The translations under genes and the position numbers were made by a program. This document shows, one piece after another, positions 23,501-36,300 of a stretch of 64,000 bases of DNA; positions within the stretch are counted from its first letter, which is position 1; the number at the start of each line of letters is the position of its first letter. The notes below the pieces were generated by a model that saw only the letters and a program-made list of their open reading frames with translations, was not told the origin of the DNA and did no database searches. This DNA comes from Sophora flavescens (lineage: Eukaryota; Streptophyta; Magnoliopsida; Fabales; Fabaceae), in the NCBI GenBank assembly GCA_030762895.1, contig CM061062.1, positions 101,352,874-101,416,873 on the forward strand, read 5' to 3'.

Positions 23501-26500
23501 CAAGAAAAATAATTATGCTACAGATGCAAATCAGATGGACGCATCCACAACCGTTTGAAATACTTACCAGTCACTATCATACAGAATGACAACATCAGCA
23601 GTGGCAAGATTAATGCCGAGACCTCCAGCTCGGGTTGATAACAAGAAGACAAATTTCTCACTTCCTGGTTTGTTGAAGGCATCAATGGAGGCATCACGAT
23701 CATCTCCACCAGTATTACCATCTATGCGACAATATTGATATCCACGGAACATTAAATAATCTTCAAGTATGTCTAGCAGCCTAGTCATCTGGGGGGAAAT
23801 CCTTAAGTTAAGCAATAATGACCACAGTTTAAAAAAATAAAGAAATAAAAAGAACGCAGAAGAAAATCCAAAAAGAAGAAATAATTGAGAACAAATAAAA
23901 CAGGTTGCAAAATATGACATTCACAACCATCAGTGGCCATGATCATATTCTGACAGAACTGACCTGTGAAAAAATAAGGACCCTTGAATCGCGCTCTTTC
24001 AATTTAGGAAGTAACTTGTCCAATAGAACCATTTTACCTGTAAATGGAATTTTGTAAAACATTAAATAATCTTATATCTTATGGATCAACCTACAACAAA
24101 CTTCTGAGGTATCTCTTAACATAAACAGAATTTACCAGCATTTGTAATGAGATGATCTCCTGTTGTATACGGAGGACCAGGTTCAGCACCTTGAAAAAGA
24201 TATGGATGATTACAACATTTGCGTAGTTGCATAGCTATATTCAAGAGGCGCTTCCGTTCTCCACCGGCATTGACAACCTCAAGATCTTTCTGCAGTAGTG
24301 CTCTATAATACTGTTTCTGCATCTGCGACATGCCTACTTTGAGAATGGTTTCCTTTTTTGGAGGCAACCCTTTTTCGACATCTGACTTCAACCTTCGAAG
24401 GAGAAATGGTCGGAGGACCTTAATATACACAGAAAATGAAAATGTCAATTACGTATTAGATTAACATTAGACTCAACAATCAAAAGAAGGTTCTACGCTT
24501 TACCTTGTGTAATTGTTGAACAACCTCCTGTTGGTCATTTTCACCAGATATTTGAAACCATTCATCAAAAGTTTCAGCAGAACTAAAAATTTCGGGCAGA
24601 AGAAAGTTGAGAAGAGACCAGAGTTCATGAAGATTGTTCTGCGTCATTAAAAGAGATAACAAAGCAGCAGTAAATACTTGAGGCTAGAACTATGAATGCA
24701 ACCAAAAAGGGAATTATAATTCATATTTCAAAATAAGCCAGACATGTCAATCATATATTTCAGAAATTTAAGCTGCAACAGAGGGAAAAACCAACAATAA
24801 CACAAGAACAATAATAAAACTTCAATGCTAAGTTATAAATCATCTAACTCTTCCCTCCAGTTAACCAACCTGATTAGACTGCATAAAAAAATCTCCACAG
24901 AAACACACAATGCCCAATGTGTCACACCTCTAACAAAAATTTGTTAGAGAACCACATGATAAAGGTGACCCAGAAGAAAAGCTAGTTATTTTTTAAATAT
25001 TCTTTCCTTACTATAATTGCAACTTATACAACTATTCATAGCACTCCTCCCCAAGAAAAAAATTAGTAAAAATTCAAACCGGTCTAACTGATAGGCCTGT
25101 AGTGTAGTGACTAGTGGGGATAGAGGGAAACAATTACAAGGGAAAAGGGGAAATCATAACAGAATGGACAGGTGGCACTTGGGGGATGGAGAGTGGGATT
25201 CGGTAATTATTTAAAATGAGGTGAGGGACGGTGTAGGTAGAGAATGTTTTAAGAAAAAGTTGGGTAATTTTACCAGCTTGAGGGAGGAATCTATCCTATT
25301 TTTTCTTCTCTTTGGCTGCCTTTCCATCTTTCTGATTTCTGATTACAGAGGGATCTTCCTCTAATTGTAAGGAGCAGAGCTCCATTTCCTTCTATTTTCA
25401 ATACACGTATATCTAGTTCCTATCACTAGTTCCTATCACGAACCCAATACAGCTAATGAAGATCATATAGCTCATAAAAAAAATGAAGATCATATAAAAT
25501 AGACAGAATTAGAAATTCAGCAATGCAGTCCAACCCTCCAGAACTACAAATAGTTTCTTCATTAGATAATTTACTGGGGTTAATATAGGTGAGGTCATAC
25601 TAGTTTAGATTACACATAAAATTGGCATAGCAGTTCTTCCATGTTTAGAATAAACCAATAAGTTATATAAAAATAAATATAAGAAAATAACATTCCTTTG
25701 GATAACATCATTATTGTGAATGATACAATAAGGCGTACCTGAAGTGGTGTGCCAGTAATAAGGAGGCGATAGTTTGTATTGTAAAGCCTCATTGTTTTGG
25801 ACAGGAGGGAATTCTCATTCTTGATTCGATGGGCTTCATCAATAATTATGTAGCGCCAACTAAATCTACGCAAAGCAGACTTCTCCTTGATCGCCATTTC
25901 AAAACTTGTCACACAAACATCAAACTTCCCAGCAACCAATAATTCCTCTCTTATATGTCTCTGCAGCAATTTAAAACTATTAGGGAAAAAAGTATTGAAA
26001 TCAAGCATCAATTGTAACTTTTTCCAAAACAATCTAATCCAGCAAAGATGGTCATACCCTTTCATCAGGGTTGCCAAGGAACTTTACTGCACGCAAAATA
26101 GGACAAAAGCGTCGAATCTCGTTCATCCAATTTCCAAGAGTAGATTTTGGAGCAACCACCATATGAGGGCCTTTGATTCCTCGGAACTCATGCAAATAAC
26201 CTAATAAAGATATAGTTTGCAATGTTTTGCCAAGCCCCTGCAAACACAGTTATATGTCATGACTTACATAAATCAATTCATCAGTCATCATCAGTCATCA
26301 TCTAAAGGTCTAAGCCTTACGGCCTTACTCCACCAGGTGGGGCATCTAAATCAACTCAACAGTTTATTAAATTACACATCACAAAACAACTGCATTCATA
26401 TGCAGTTAATTCAGTGAGACGTTCAGCAAGTCCACCATCTACAACCTACCATTTCATCAGCAAGAATTCCATTTATTCCATTCTCATACAACCGTATGAG

Positions 26501-28549
26501 CCAGTTTAGCCCAGCAAGTTGATAATCCCTCAACTTCCCTTGGATACCTGTTTAAAAGAAGAAACAAGCAATTCACATTCAAGTAAACAAAGTTCAAAAA
26601 GATGTACTTCTACCACTAAAATACAAATCAACATAAGATATTTGCTATATCTAAAAGTTCTCTGGAAGTTTATTCAATTAATGCATCCTTATCCAGACCA
26701 GCATTATGATGCAGATGCACATACCCAAATAAATTTTCCCATGCAAATAGTGGAAGAGGAAAATAAACATTTGCTATGTCAAACAAAGCAAACATAGAGG
26801 CATAGAGCCTTATACAATGCATAGGCATACAGTAGACACAGAAAATGCAGGGGAAAGTGGCAATGTGGCACAACTACTGAATGTGAGACATTAGAAAACA
26901 GCGCCTTGTATCTCATACAACTAAGCTAGCACATAAACAACAAAGAACACTCACATGATGGTTGCGTCACCAGACGTGTGTTGTTCGCTACCCCATCTTC
27001 TTCTTCTTTTAGGTATTCTTCATCTTCCTCCTCTTCTGTCACTTTTGATGCATGCCGACCCCTAAAATAGGCAACATTTGAATACAGGATAAGTTCCAAG
27101 TAAGTGTCAGATCAATCAGTCACAACTTTTTAGTGCTTGTCTAAAGCAGAGTCTTAGAGAACTACCACTAGAAACTGAGAGACAACAATCAGTGTTTCTT
27201 TCTTATTTTTCCACATGTTAGTCGCTTTGTAACACTTTCATACAATAAAGTAAAAAATGATAACAAATAACCATTGTGAGAATGACAAATTTTGAATTGA
27301 AAGGGAAGCTTTTCAAAAATTGTTTAGTTATAATGTAATAAAAGACAAATTGCTTCTATTGGGTGATCTTATAAACTTGAGCATAGGAAAACTCTGACTG
27401 CACATCAATTAGTTATTGCCAGTTTGTCACTACAATTTCCTTGGTATAGAAAACATTTACAAATACCCTTTCAAAGAGCTACAATGGTATGGTAGTATAA
27501 TTTATGATGTAATCTGGATGGTGAACCTAATAAAAGTTCTGATCAAAACAAAGAGAAAAAAGAGTGCGGTATTGCCATAACACAGTCAGTGTGTGTGAAT
27601 TGTAAGAATGTACCTTCCCCTTGTCTTCTTCTGAGATGAAGATTGATCACCTTTTGCAAAATGAGCAAACAGCTCAGTTTGCTGTAAGAGATACTTCAGC
27701 CGCCCCTTTCCTCTATTGTTCTGCATTATATGTCAGAATCATTTGCTTATCAATCATCAATCATATCAATATATTATGATATAAAGAATTAGAGTAATCA
27801 CAACTATACGCACCATATCAGCATCAATGGCAGCATTTTGTTCATCCAATATCTCCTGAATCTTCTGTTTCTTCAACTTTTGCATTTCTTTCAATCTAGC
27901 CTTCTCACGCTTGCTAATTTCAGGATCAACATCATCTTCACCCTGAAGTCGGACAGTACAAGGTGCTTCCAGTTAAATTCTTTATTCAACAGAAAATCAC
28001 ACACACACACATGATACAATGAAGACAGAATGACAACTACAAAGAATTAGCCACTGAAAAACACCTCAACTCAACTATCCAACAATTACAATCATCAAGC
28101 TTCACTTGCAAAATTTTCAACATAACCGGTTACAAACGTGTCAATTCGCAACCACATTGTTTCTTGTCAAATTTTTTTAGCATGCACAATTTCACAAATT
28201 TTCAAGGCAAGTAAACGAAATTCAACTTGAAATTACCTAAATTAGCAGCACGTTAGAAACCCTAGGAAAGTAAAGTAACGAATTAAAAAAGAAAATGAAG
28301 GAGACTGATTTTGACAACCTGTTCCTCCTCATCGGCATCTTGAGCAGGCGCAGCATCTTCATCGGAATCGGGAGGGTTTACGTCGGCAGGTTCATCGGAA
28401 TCGGAGCTAGCAGAGCGAGCCACCGCCTCAAGCTCTTCCTCGTCCTCTTGATCATTGAGCTGTGGCTCCTCCTCCTCCTCTGAAGAGGAACTGGAACCGT
28501 TGGACAGTGCTTCGTCGGAAGAATCCTGCGGCTTCGAGGGTCGCGCCAT
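20589..28549 (-). CDS. CHR11/CHR17: ISWI chromatin-remodelling ATPase, CHR11/CHR17 type
   Basis: The predicted product is 1070 residues (Arabidopsis about 1057). Exons: 28549-28319, 27942-27814, 27720-27614, 27061-26955, 26547-26450, 26237-26058, 25960-25739, 24638-24504, 24418-24136, 24037-23964, 23788-23568, 23478-23391, 23302-23209, 23126-22938, 22806-22775, 22649-22573, 22467-22378, 22300-22231, 22133-22079, 21989-21931, 21844-21679, 21382-21204, 21095-20880, 20782-20690, 20606-20589. All introns are GT-AG and phases close. The N-terminus is acidic. The SNF2 ATPase has DEMGLGKT (222-229), DEAH (325-328) and motif VI QAQDRAHRIGQ (603-613). HAND-SANT-SLIDE follow (SANT from about 848, GFSSWSRRDFNTF; SLIDE about 963-1034). 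The tail KKRKQL...GKRRK is basic, a likely nuclear signal. The enzyme uses ATP to slide and space nucleosomes. The last exon is 18 nt. I infer co-orthology to both Arabidopsis paralogues. Confidence 0.96.
25080..25440. other. Possible LTR-like insertion in ISWI intron 7
   Basis: The intron 24639-25738 is longer than its neighbours. This stretch has a purine-rich half and then a pyrimidine-rich half with GAGGGATCTTCC, ATTTTCAATACACG and repeated AGTTCCTATCAC. That is the texture of a small LTR or its remnant. I see no clear TG...CA ends or duplication, so this is only a suggestion. Confidence 0.25.
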
Positions 28550-28636
28550 GGAAATTCTTCGATCGAGGGTTTCGTGAGAAAGAGGAGGAAACTGTGAATG
28601 AGTGAATTGGTGAAGTGGGTAGAATTACGAGTGCGA

Positions 28637-28645
28637 TATTTATAG
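28637..28645 (-). promoter_or_regulatory. TATA box of the ISWI gene
   Basis: On the minus strand CTATAAATA lies about 90 bp before the ATG at 28549. The short intervening leader has no upstream ATG that I can see. Spacing and motif fit a plant core promoter. Confidence 0.6.
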
Positions 28646-31591
28646 CCGTCTGATTAAGCAAGTAACATGTGTGGTGCGGACAGGGTTTATACGTGGAAGC
28701 AAAATGAGGATTTCCCGCCAATGATCATATATTCCCCCACCCACACTCATACCATTCACCCCTCACGGCCTCGCCCTCGATTGGAAAAAGGTTGGAAGTG
28801 CTTCAACAGTGTTTTTTTTAATACCTATTTGAATAATTTATGGATAACTTTGCTGTTTATAAAGCGAAGTTATTAAGATGTTGTTGTCCTGGTGAGGACT
28901 TCTCATGGATTAAAAAAAAAGACTTATCATAAAATTGGAGGATTTGGGTGATATGTAGTTATTTGAATGACATTCCTGAATCATTTCACTCCATTTACTA
29001 AGAAACTCTCAGATAATTAATTAATATTTTTTAACCGATTCACTTCATTATTAATCATTCCACTATATCCATTCAAGCATAGTCTTACAAAAAAGTACAT
29101 GTCCCAATCAATAAAAATGAGACAATGAAACATTAATAGATTGAAAGTTATCCCCACTCATGGTCTTAGTATCAAATCTTTGCAAAATACCTCCAATGAT
29201 TACAAAAGGAGGTGGTCACCTAATATGGCTATATACAACTTATAGGAAATTCTTTAGTTGAGATTGGATATCAGGTAGCAATATCTAGCACCTATAAAGA
29301 CCAACAGGATAGGTTGGCAATGTCCTATATTCCTCCCAATGAGTTTGGTAGCATTTTGGAATCTATCTATTCCAAAAAAAATATAATCTTCTTGTGAAAA
29401 TGTTGTTATTACTCAGTTTAGTAAGAAAAAACCTCTGTAGAAAAAGAATAGCTTATGGCCTTATATGTCCTATTTGTTAGGATATAAAAAAAAATGAACA
29501 TATCTTATTATATTAACCATGGGCATGATCAGTATGGCTCAAACCACAACTCTAGCTTGTTCATTCACCACAAGATGTGACTACAATACATATGTAGCTA
29601 TAAGAAAAGATGCAATTAATCAAGGAGAAAAGGGATTACTACAAATGAGGTATGACAGAGAATGCTTTCTTAATTTGATCTATCTGTTGAAGGGCAAAAT
29701 GAATTTTGCAGCCAAAATAAAAAATCCTAATCCAATGTTCACAATTTAAAAGGAAAATATGGCTAGATCATGATATCATGTTGCAAATGATGCAATTCAA
29801 ATGAGAAGTAACGATAATCTATTCTAAAAATCAAAAAGGTGCACCTGTCAAAGGCCTCATCCGCAAAAAGTGAATCAATGCAACATCAATTATGCTTTCA
29901 ATGCTAGTGGGATTTCTGAAGCAATTGTTGCCATTGTAAAGGATCATAACGACAGAATGATGATTAGATCGGATAGAATATAGTAGTGAAGTTTTTTTTT
30001 TGGTAGCCATGACTTTTGCTTTCAAAGATGCAATGAACTTTGGATGACCATGGATATTTCTTTGGCCAAATGCAAGGAAAATGGGAAAGCTTGGAGTATC
30101 AGAAATTGCTTATTAAATTTAAGGGTTTTGAAGCTAGGGGAATTCTAGAAGTCATGTTGGTGGATGTAATATTTAAAGGAGTAACATTTCCTTCAATTTC
30201 CAAGGTGAAATTAAGAGAAACATTACCCCCTTACCTTATCTCCTTATCTCTCTTACCTATCTCCCATGTCAATGCTCGTTCACCAATCTCCACTATTTTC
30301 TAGCGTTCTTACGACTAATGACATTGATTTCATTGCCTGATTAGCCTGCATCAAACACAATAAATTTTGTTAGTGTCGCCATTCTCTTATCGCACTGAGT
30401 TTTCACCTTAACCTTCGTCGTCGTCGCCGCTAGTCCATCGCCATATATCTCCCCTATCATCACTTCGCAGCAATAGATACAACGAATCGGAAAATGAAAG
30501 CAATCAACAAAATTAGGGTTTGGATTAAGCATGTGTAAAGTGAAAATGTCTAGGGTTGGAAGCAGAACTTGAGAGGTGGTTTAAAAGATCTCAAAGAACC
30601 ATTACCTTGAATGTTTGATGACAATCGAGCCACCTTTGATTCTGGTTGATTCCTTGGCGTTGGAACCACTAGTGCGCTTGCTTGTGACAATGACAAAGGA
30701 TCTGAAAAATGTGTTATAAGCGGCTGTGTAAGGAGCCACACATTTTGAAGTGACGGCGATATTCTATATAGGGTTTAGAAATTTGTAGAGTTTGATGGGT
30801 AAAGGTGCTCTACTTAAATACCAAACAAAATAGGGAAAAAAATAAATTACATCATTAGTTTTTATTCCGTAAAAATTTTATTCTTTTTTTATTTATTTCT
30901 CTCTCACCTTTCTCTCGTGGCACCACTCGTTCACCGATCTCAACCATCTTTCATTGCTTTTGTAACTAATGATCTTGATTTAACCATTCGATCAGCCCAC
31001 ACCAACATACCGACTTCTTTTAGTTTCACCATTCTCCCATCCTTCGAACTTTCATCTCAACCTTTGTCATTGTCACCGTTGCTTCATTGCTACACATTTT
31101 ACTTATCACTAGGCTTGTCAATTGGGGTCAGTCCATTACAAGCCACTGTATTTTTGGGTTGGATCAGGTTTGACCAACTTTCTTACGAGCTAGTAATTTG
31201 CTAGCCCAACCCATCCCTTTTTAGATCATGGGCCAAAAGGGCATACCCATATATTTATTTACTTTTTTTGAAAGAATATTTATTTACTTTGCAATTGCAT
31301 CCAAGAACATGTAATGGTATATAGTATGGATACTTCTATAAAAAATTTATTTTCCTCCCATATTTTTGCATTACCCTATTATTAATTCAACATATTATTA
31401 TATGATAGTCCACTCGCAACTTAATGGAGCTCCTAAAAAACATAGGAGCTCAATTTTATTTTATTTAAAAACTCATCATATAACAAAAAAAAAACATAGG
31501 GGCCATATAAAAAAACAGAAACATAGGAGCTTATGCTATCATATCACAAATTAACATAAGAGCTCATCTCAGAAAATGACATGTAAATCAT
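28646..31591. other. Intergenic space upstream of the ISWI gene
   Basis: About 2.9 kb with no supported gene. Short open frames (for example 29519-29749) have no recognisable motif. Two diverged copies of a pyrimidine-rich repeat lie at about 30275 and 30926 (listed separately). A segment at 31110-31240 (AGGCTTGTCAATTGGGG ... GGGCCAAAAGGGC) looks like a TIR-element relic. ACATAGGAGCT recurs near 31440-31540, next to the copia insertion site. Confidence 0.5.
30275..31110 (+). repeat. Two diverged direct copies of a repeat
   Basis: The copy at about 30275-30465 and the copy at about 30926-31110 share CTCGTTCACC-ATCTC-AC, then CTAATGA-CTTGATTT, CACCATTCTC and TCACCTTAACCTTCGTC-like blocks in the same order, 651 bp apart. 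The sequence is non-coding as far as I can see. They may be ends of one decayed element or independent insertions. Confidence 0.55.
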
Positions 31592-31596
31592 CCTCA

Positions 31597-32026
31597 TGTT
31601 AAATTTTTAATGTGTATAATATGTGGATTAGCATTAATTGGTGATTAAATTATAATTAAATTATTAATATATCAGTTATAAAATTAATTCTTAATTACGT
31701 AACCAATTGGTGAAATTGTTGTTGGGTATTTACTAAGAGTGACCCTATGATGGGCTGGGCCATTCTAACGTTAACCCGTTGAGAGGTCCCTACTCTCTGC
31801 TGGTAGGTTAAAAGGATTGCCTCCCCATTAGGCATTCCATACAGACACACACTGAACCAACCAGAAAGAGAGAAGCAACCCTCTCACATTCTGTTCTATT
31901 GTGATGGATTCTACGATGCTCCAAGGTACACAATTCTTCTCCTCTCCTTCGATTAACATGTGTAATATGCTATGATTTGTATCTGTATGATGTTCTAAAC
32001 AAATTAGAATTATAGGTTATCCTTCA
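31597..32026 (+). repeat. 5' LTR of the complete copia element
   Basis: 430 bp, TGTTAAATTT...TATCCTTCA. It differs from the 3' LTR at GGGCC/GGGTC, GGTCCC/GGTCTC and TTCTG/TTCTT. It also has ten extra bases in ACTGAACCAACCAGAAAGAG. AGGTTAAAAGGATTGC is a possible core-promoter area. Confidence 0.95.
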
Positions 32027-32028
32027 AT

Positions 32029-32040
32029 TGGTATCAGAGC
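32029..32040 (+). other. Primer-binding site, initiator tRNA-Met
   Basis: TGGTATCAGAGC starts two bases after the 5' LTR. It is complementary to the 3' end of plant initiator methionine tRNA, the standard primer of copia reverse transcription. Confidence 0.95.
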
Positions 32041-32137
32041 CAAGGATAGATACATGTTATAGCTATTCTGAAAATTATATGAACCCTAATTTATGTTTTT
32101 TTTCAATCAAGATGCAAATTTTTTTTGGGATTTCATA

Positions 32138-32402
32138 TCATGTTACAAAATAAGCCTTGTCATGATCAGACTTGATGATGATTAGAACATCATCGACGCT
32201 TGAAATTGAGAATTCATCTCTCTGTTTCTCAACATCTCCACTCAAAACGCTGCACATTAGTAAGTAGGACTCACTCAACACTAAATACATATATAGAGTG
32301 ATATTGTGGATTGCATAGACAGAGTGAGTGATAGAGAGACAGAGACCTTGTTTGATGGGAAGGAGAGACAAGCCTCAAGAGTTCCGTGACTCCGGTCCAT
32401 CG
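32138..32402 (-). pseudogene. Captured host-gene fragment inside the copia leader (antisense)
   Basis: On the minus strand a 56-nt exon-like block (32402-32347; WTGVTELLRLVSPSHQT) is preceded by a TTAG acceptor. It is followed by a 97-nt intron (32346-32250, GTCTCTG...TGTGCAG) and a second exon-like block. The second block encodes SVLSGDVEKQRDEFSISSVD and then DVLIIIKSDHDKAYFVT before a stop at 32138, which is probably the break point. The frame is open across the splice only when the intron is removed, as expected of a real gene piece. The DV-II-SD-D-AYFVT pattern faintly recalls chloroplast proteins of the DUF2358 type. I cannot confirm this, so the source gene is unidentified. Confidence 0.55.
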
Positions 32403-33347
32403 CTAATTTCAATATCTCGAGTAGTTTTTTGTTTCTTAGAGCTTCCATATATCTTTCTGCCGTCATTCTTTCATAAATCGAAACGTTATAATTTTAATGT
32501 GAGAAGCATCACACCAATATGAAGGGCATAAAGACAATGCAAAGTCGAGCGGTTACCCTAAGATTATGGTGGCATTAAACTATCAATTAATTACAATGAA
32601 TGATGGTAATAAAGCAAATCACCAAAGGGCAGTTTTGAGTTTGACTTGGAAAAGGTGGTCGAATATTTAAAAATTAAATAAAAAAATCCGATATATCTTT
32701 ATTCTTTAATAAGACCTTCAATTTTGGTTATTGATTTGCTATAATTTTGTGATTTGAGTGATCCCATTTTATGTTAAATTGTTCCCTACTTTTTTGTGAC
32801 ACTTTGATATGTTATACTCTCCTTGATCATGTGTCATATAGATGGAATTAATTTTAGAGCCTTATATGAATTAAGTTGTGTGTTCTATGCTATATTTGTT
32901 ATATAATATATTTTTTCTAATGTATAATTGTAGCATGACTATTGATATTTTGTATAGTTATGAACTCACCTATTGTGGGTATAATTATACAAAATTTGTG
33001 TTATTAAATAATCAATTATTCTAATGTGTTATATTTGTATTATATTAATAATAATTATACCCTATCGGTGTACTATTATTAATGTAATTCGTTATTATAC
33101 ATCGTACTATTGTCTTAAGCTTATGTCAATTATGGTTTTCAAGTACCCTATCGGTATTAGAAATTTTGGTGATGTAAGTTTTGTACATTGTATTATTCTT
33201 CTTATTATATTTCTTATTTATTATGATTCGGGACCCTTAGGCGGAATTATAATGAATAAGAAATTTGTATTATGGGCAAGATTGGCTGAACATATATATG
33301 GAATCATATTACCTTTCAATTCTTAATGATTCCTTATTCTTTGTTTT

Positions 33348-36300
33348 ATGTCAGCCTCCTTCCCAAATTCTGTCAAAACTCTAATGGGACAAACTATGAG
33401 GACTGGAAAAGAGTCTCTAGATCTCTACTTAACCATTGCTGACTTGGATTTGGCCTTGAGGGAAGACAAGCCAGCAGCTCTCACAAATGAATCTACTGCA
33501 GCCCAGAGAAATGCTTATGAGAAATGGGAACACTCTAATAGAGTGTGCCTGAAAGTGATGAAGTATACTATGGAAAAATCCATCAGGCAGAGTATCTTAG
33601 AGACCGATAATGCTAAAGAATATCAGAAAGCTGTTGGGGAGAAATTTATGACTTTTGAGAAGGCTCAGAAAAGTCAGTATCTTTCCTTGTTTGACAAGAC
33701 CAAATATGATGGGGTCAGTGGTGTGCGTGAGCATATCATGAAGCTGATGCACTATTACAACAAACTGAAATCTCTTAAAGTTGAAATTGGTGAAAGTACT
33801 TTAATCTACCGAGTTCTTGAATCTCTTCCTTCACAATTCGATGTTATGAAGACCTCTTACAGTACACAGAAGGCTGAATGGACAGTGGATGAGATGATTG
33901 CCATTGTTACACAAGAAGAAGAGTCCATTAAAAAGGGTAAATCACACAGTGCTCATTTTGCTGCATCTGATCCAAATCCAACTTCTAAGTCAGGTTCAAG
34001 ATTTGTGAAGAAAGATCAAAAGGGAAAGAAGAAAAATGCAAAGGAGCATTTGCAGGCTAAGAAAAGTTTCTTCAAGGGCAACTGCAAGTATTGTAAGAAG
34101 TATGGCCACAAGGTAGATGATTGCTATTTCTTGAAAAAGAAACAAGAGAAGCAAGGTATTTCTGGCTCTAACATGCTTTGAATCCAATGTCATTGATGTT
34201 CCTCCAAATACTTGGTGGTTAGATTCAGGTGCAACCATTCATGTTGTGAATTCCTTGCAGGGGTTCACAAGCCTGAGGAAACCAAGTGATGCTGAGTCTA
34301 AAATTATTATGGGAGATGGAGCTGGAGTTTCGGTTATTGACATTGGAATTGTTTCTTTACTTTTGCCTTCTGGACATAATTTGTTTTTAAAAGATGCTGT
34401 GTATGCACCTTCTATGAGAAGGAACTTGATTTCTGTTTCTGCTTTGGATAAATGTGGTTACACCTTTAAGTTTGGTAGTGGAAAATTGATTGTTTGTTCA
34501 GATTCTATTTCCGTTGGTTCAGGGGTTTTACGTGATGGCCTTTATATGTTAAATCTACATGACATGTCTGTCAATTACTTTGGAAACAAACGCAGTAGGA
34601 TTAATGAACATTCTTCTATGTTATGGCATCGACGTTTGGGGCATATTTCTAGGTCCCGTATTGAGAGGCTAGTCAAGGAAGGTATTCTTCATGATCTAGA
34701 CTTCTCCGATTTTGATACATGTATTGATTGCATCAAGGGTAAATTTACTGCCAAGGTTAGGAATAAAGCAGCAAATAGGTGTGATGATGTGCTACGATTG
34801 ATTCACACCGACCTGTGTGGACCTATTACACCCACTGCCATGGGTGGATATGGGTATTTCATTACCTTTATAGATGACTTCTCGAGATATGGATGGATAG
34901 ATCTCCTTCAAGAAAAGTCTAGTTCCCTAGATGCTTTCAAATCTTTTAAGGTCTTTGTTGAGTTGAAAACAGGTAGGAAGATAAAATGTGTAAGATCTGA
35001 CAGAGGTGGAGAATTCTATGGTAGATATAATGAGACGGGTAGAAACCCAGGACCTTTTGCCAGATTTCTTGAGGAATGCGGTATTGAAGCTCAATACACT
35101 ATGCCTGGTACTCCTGAGCAAAATGGAGTTGCAGAGAGGCGTAACCGCACACTTATGGATATGGTAAGATGTATGTTGAGCCATTCATCATTGCCAGACT
35201 TTCTTTGGGGAGATGCCTTAAAAACTGCTATCTACATTCTAAATCAAGTACCCAGTAGGTCTGTACCAAAAACTCCATATGAGCTTATGAGTGGAAAGAA
35301 GCCGAGTTTGAAACATTTTCATGTATGGGGTTGTAAGGCAGAAGTTAGACCTTATAATCCTTAGTCTAAGAAGCTTGATCTTAAGACTGTTAGTGGTTTC
35401 TTTATTGGCTATTGTGCGGGTTCCAGAGGTAGCAGATTCTATTGTCCATCTCATTCTATGCGAGTCGTCGAATCTGATCGAGCGATTTTCTTTGAGGATG
35501 ACTTGGATAGTGGGAGTGATATACCACGACCAGTTACTCTTAGAGAAGATCGCACCATAGTTCCTATACCAGCTGTTCCTTTTCCTACAGAAGTTATTAT
35601 TTCAGCTAATGATGATGATCAGAATCTTCAACATGAAGATGGTGTGGCAGCACCACTAGTAGATGAACAAGATCATGATCTTATTGTTGATGAAGTTCCA
35701 CTGAGATGATCTCAAAGAGTGCGCAGACCTTCCATACCAGATGATTATGTTGTATATCTTCAGGAACATGAGTTTGACCTCAATGATGATGATGATCCTA
35801 TTACCTTTAAGGAGGCAATTTCTAGCTCTCATGCTTCTGATTGGCTGAATGCTATGCATGATGAGTTGTCTTCTATGTCTCATAATGGTGTTTGGAATTT
35901 AGAGGATTTACCAATTGGTTGTAAACCTGTTGGATGCAAATGGGTTTTCAAAACCAAACGTACTCCAGATGGTAAAGTTGAAAGGTACAAAGCCAGACTG
36001 GTAGCTAAAGGCTATAACCAAAGAGAAGGCATTGATTATAAGGAGACTTTCTCACCAGTCTCTACAAAAGATGCATTTCGAGTTGTCATGGCTTTGGTAG
36101 CTCATTTTGATCTAGAACTTCACCAGATGGATGTGAAGACGGCTTTTCTGAATGGAGACCTTCATCGAAGATGTTTACATGGTTCAGCCTGAAGGTTTTA
36201 CTGAAACAGGCAAAGAGCACTTGGTTTGCAAGCTGAATAAGTCTATTTATGGACTGAAACAGGCCTCCAGACAATGGTATTTGAAGTTTGATCAGGTTGT

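Noticed and set aside
29519..29749. 76-codon frame upstream of the ISWI gene
   Set aside because: No motif, no promoter context and ordinary AT-rich composition; not enough to call a gene.
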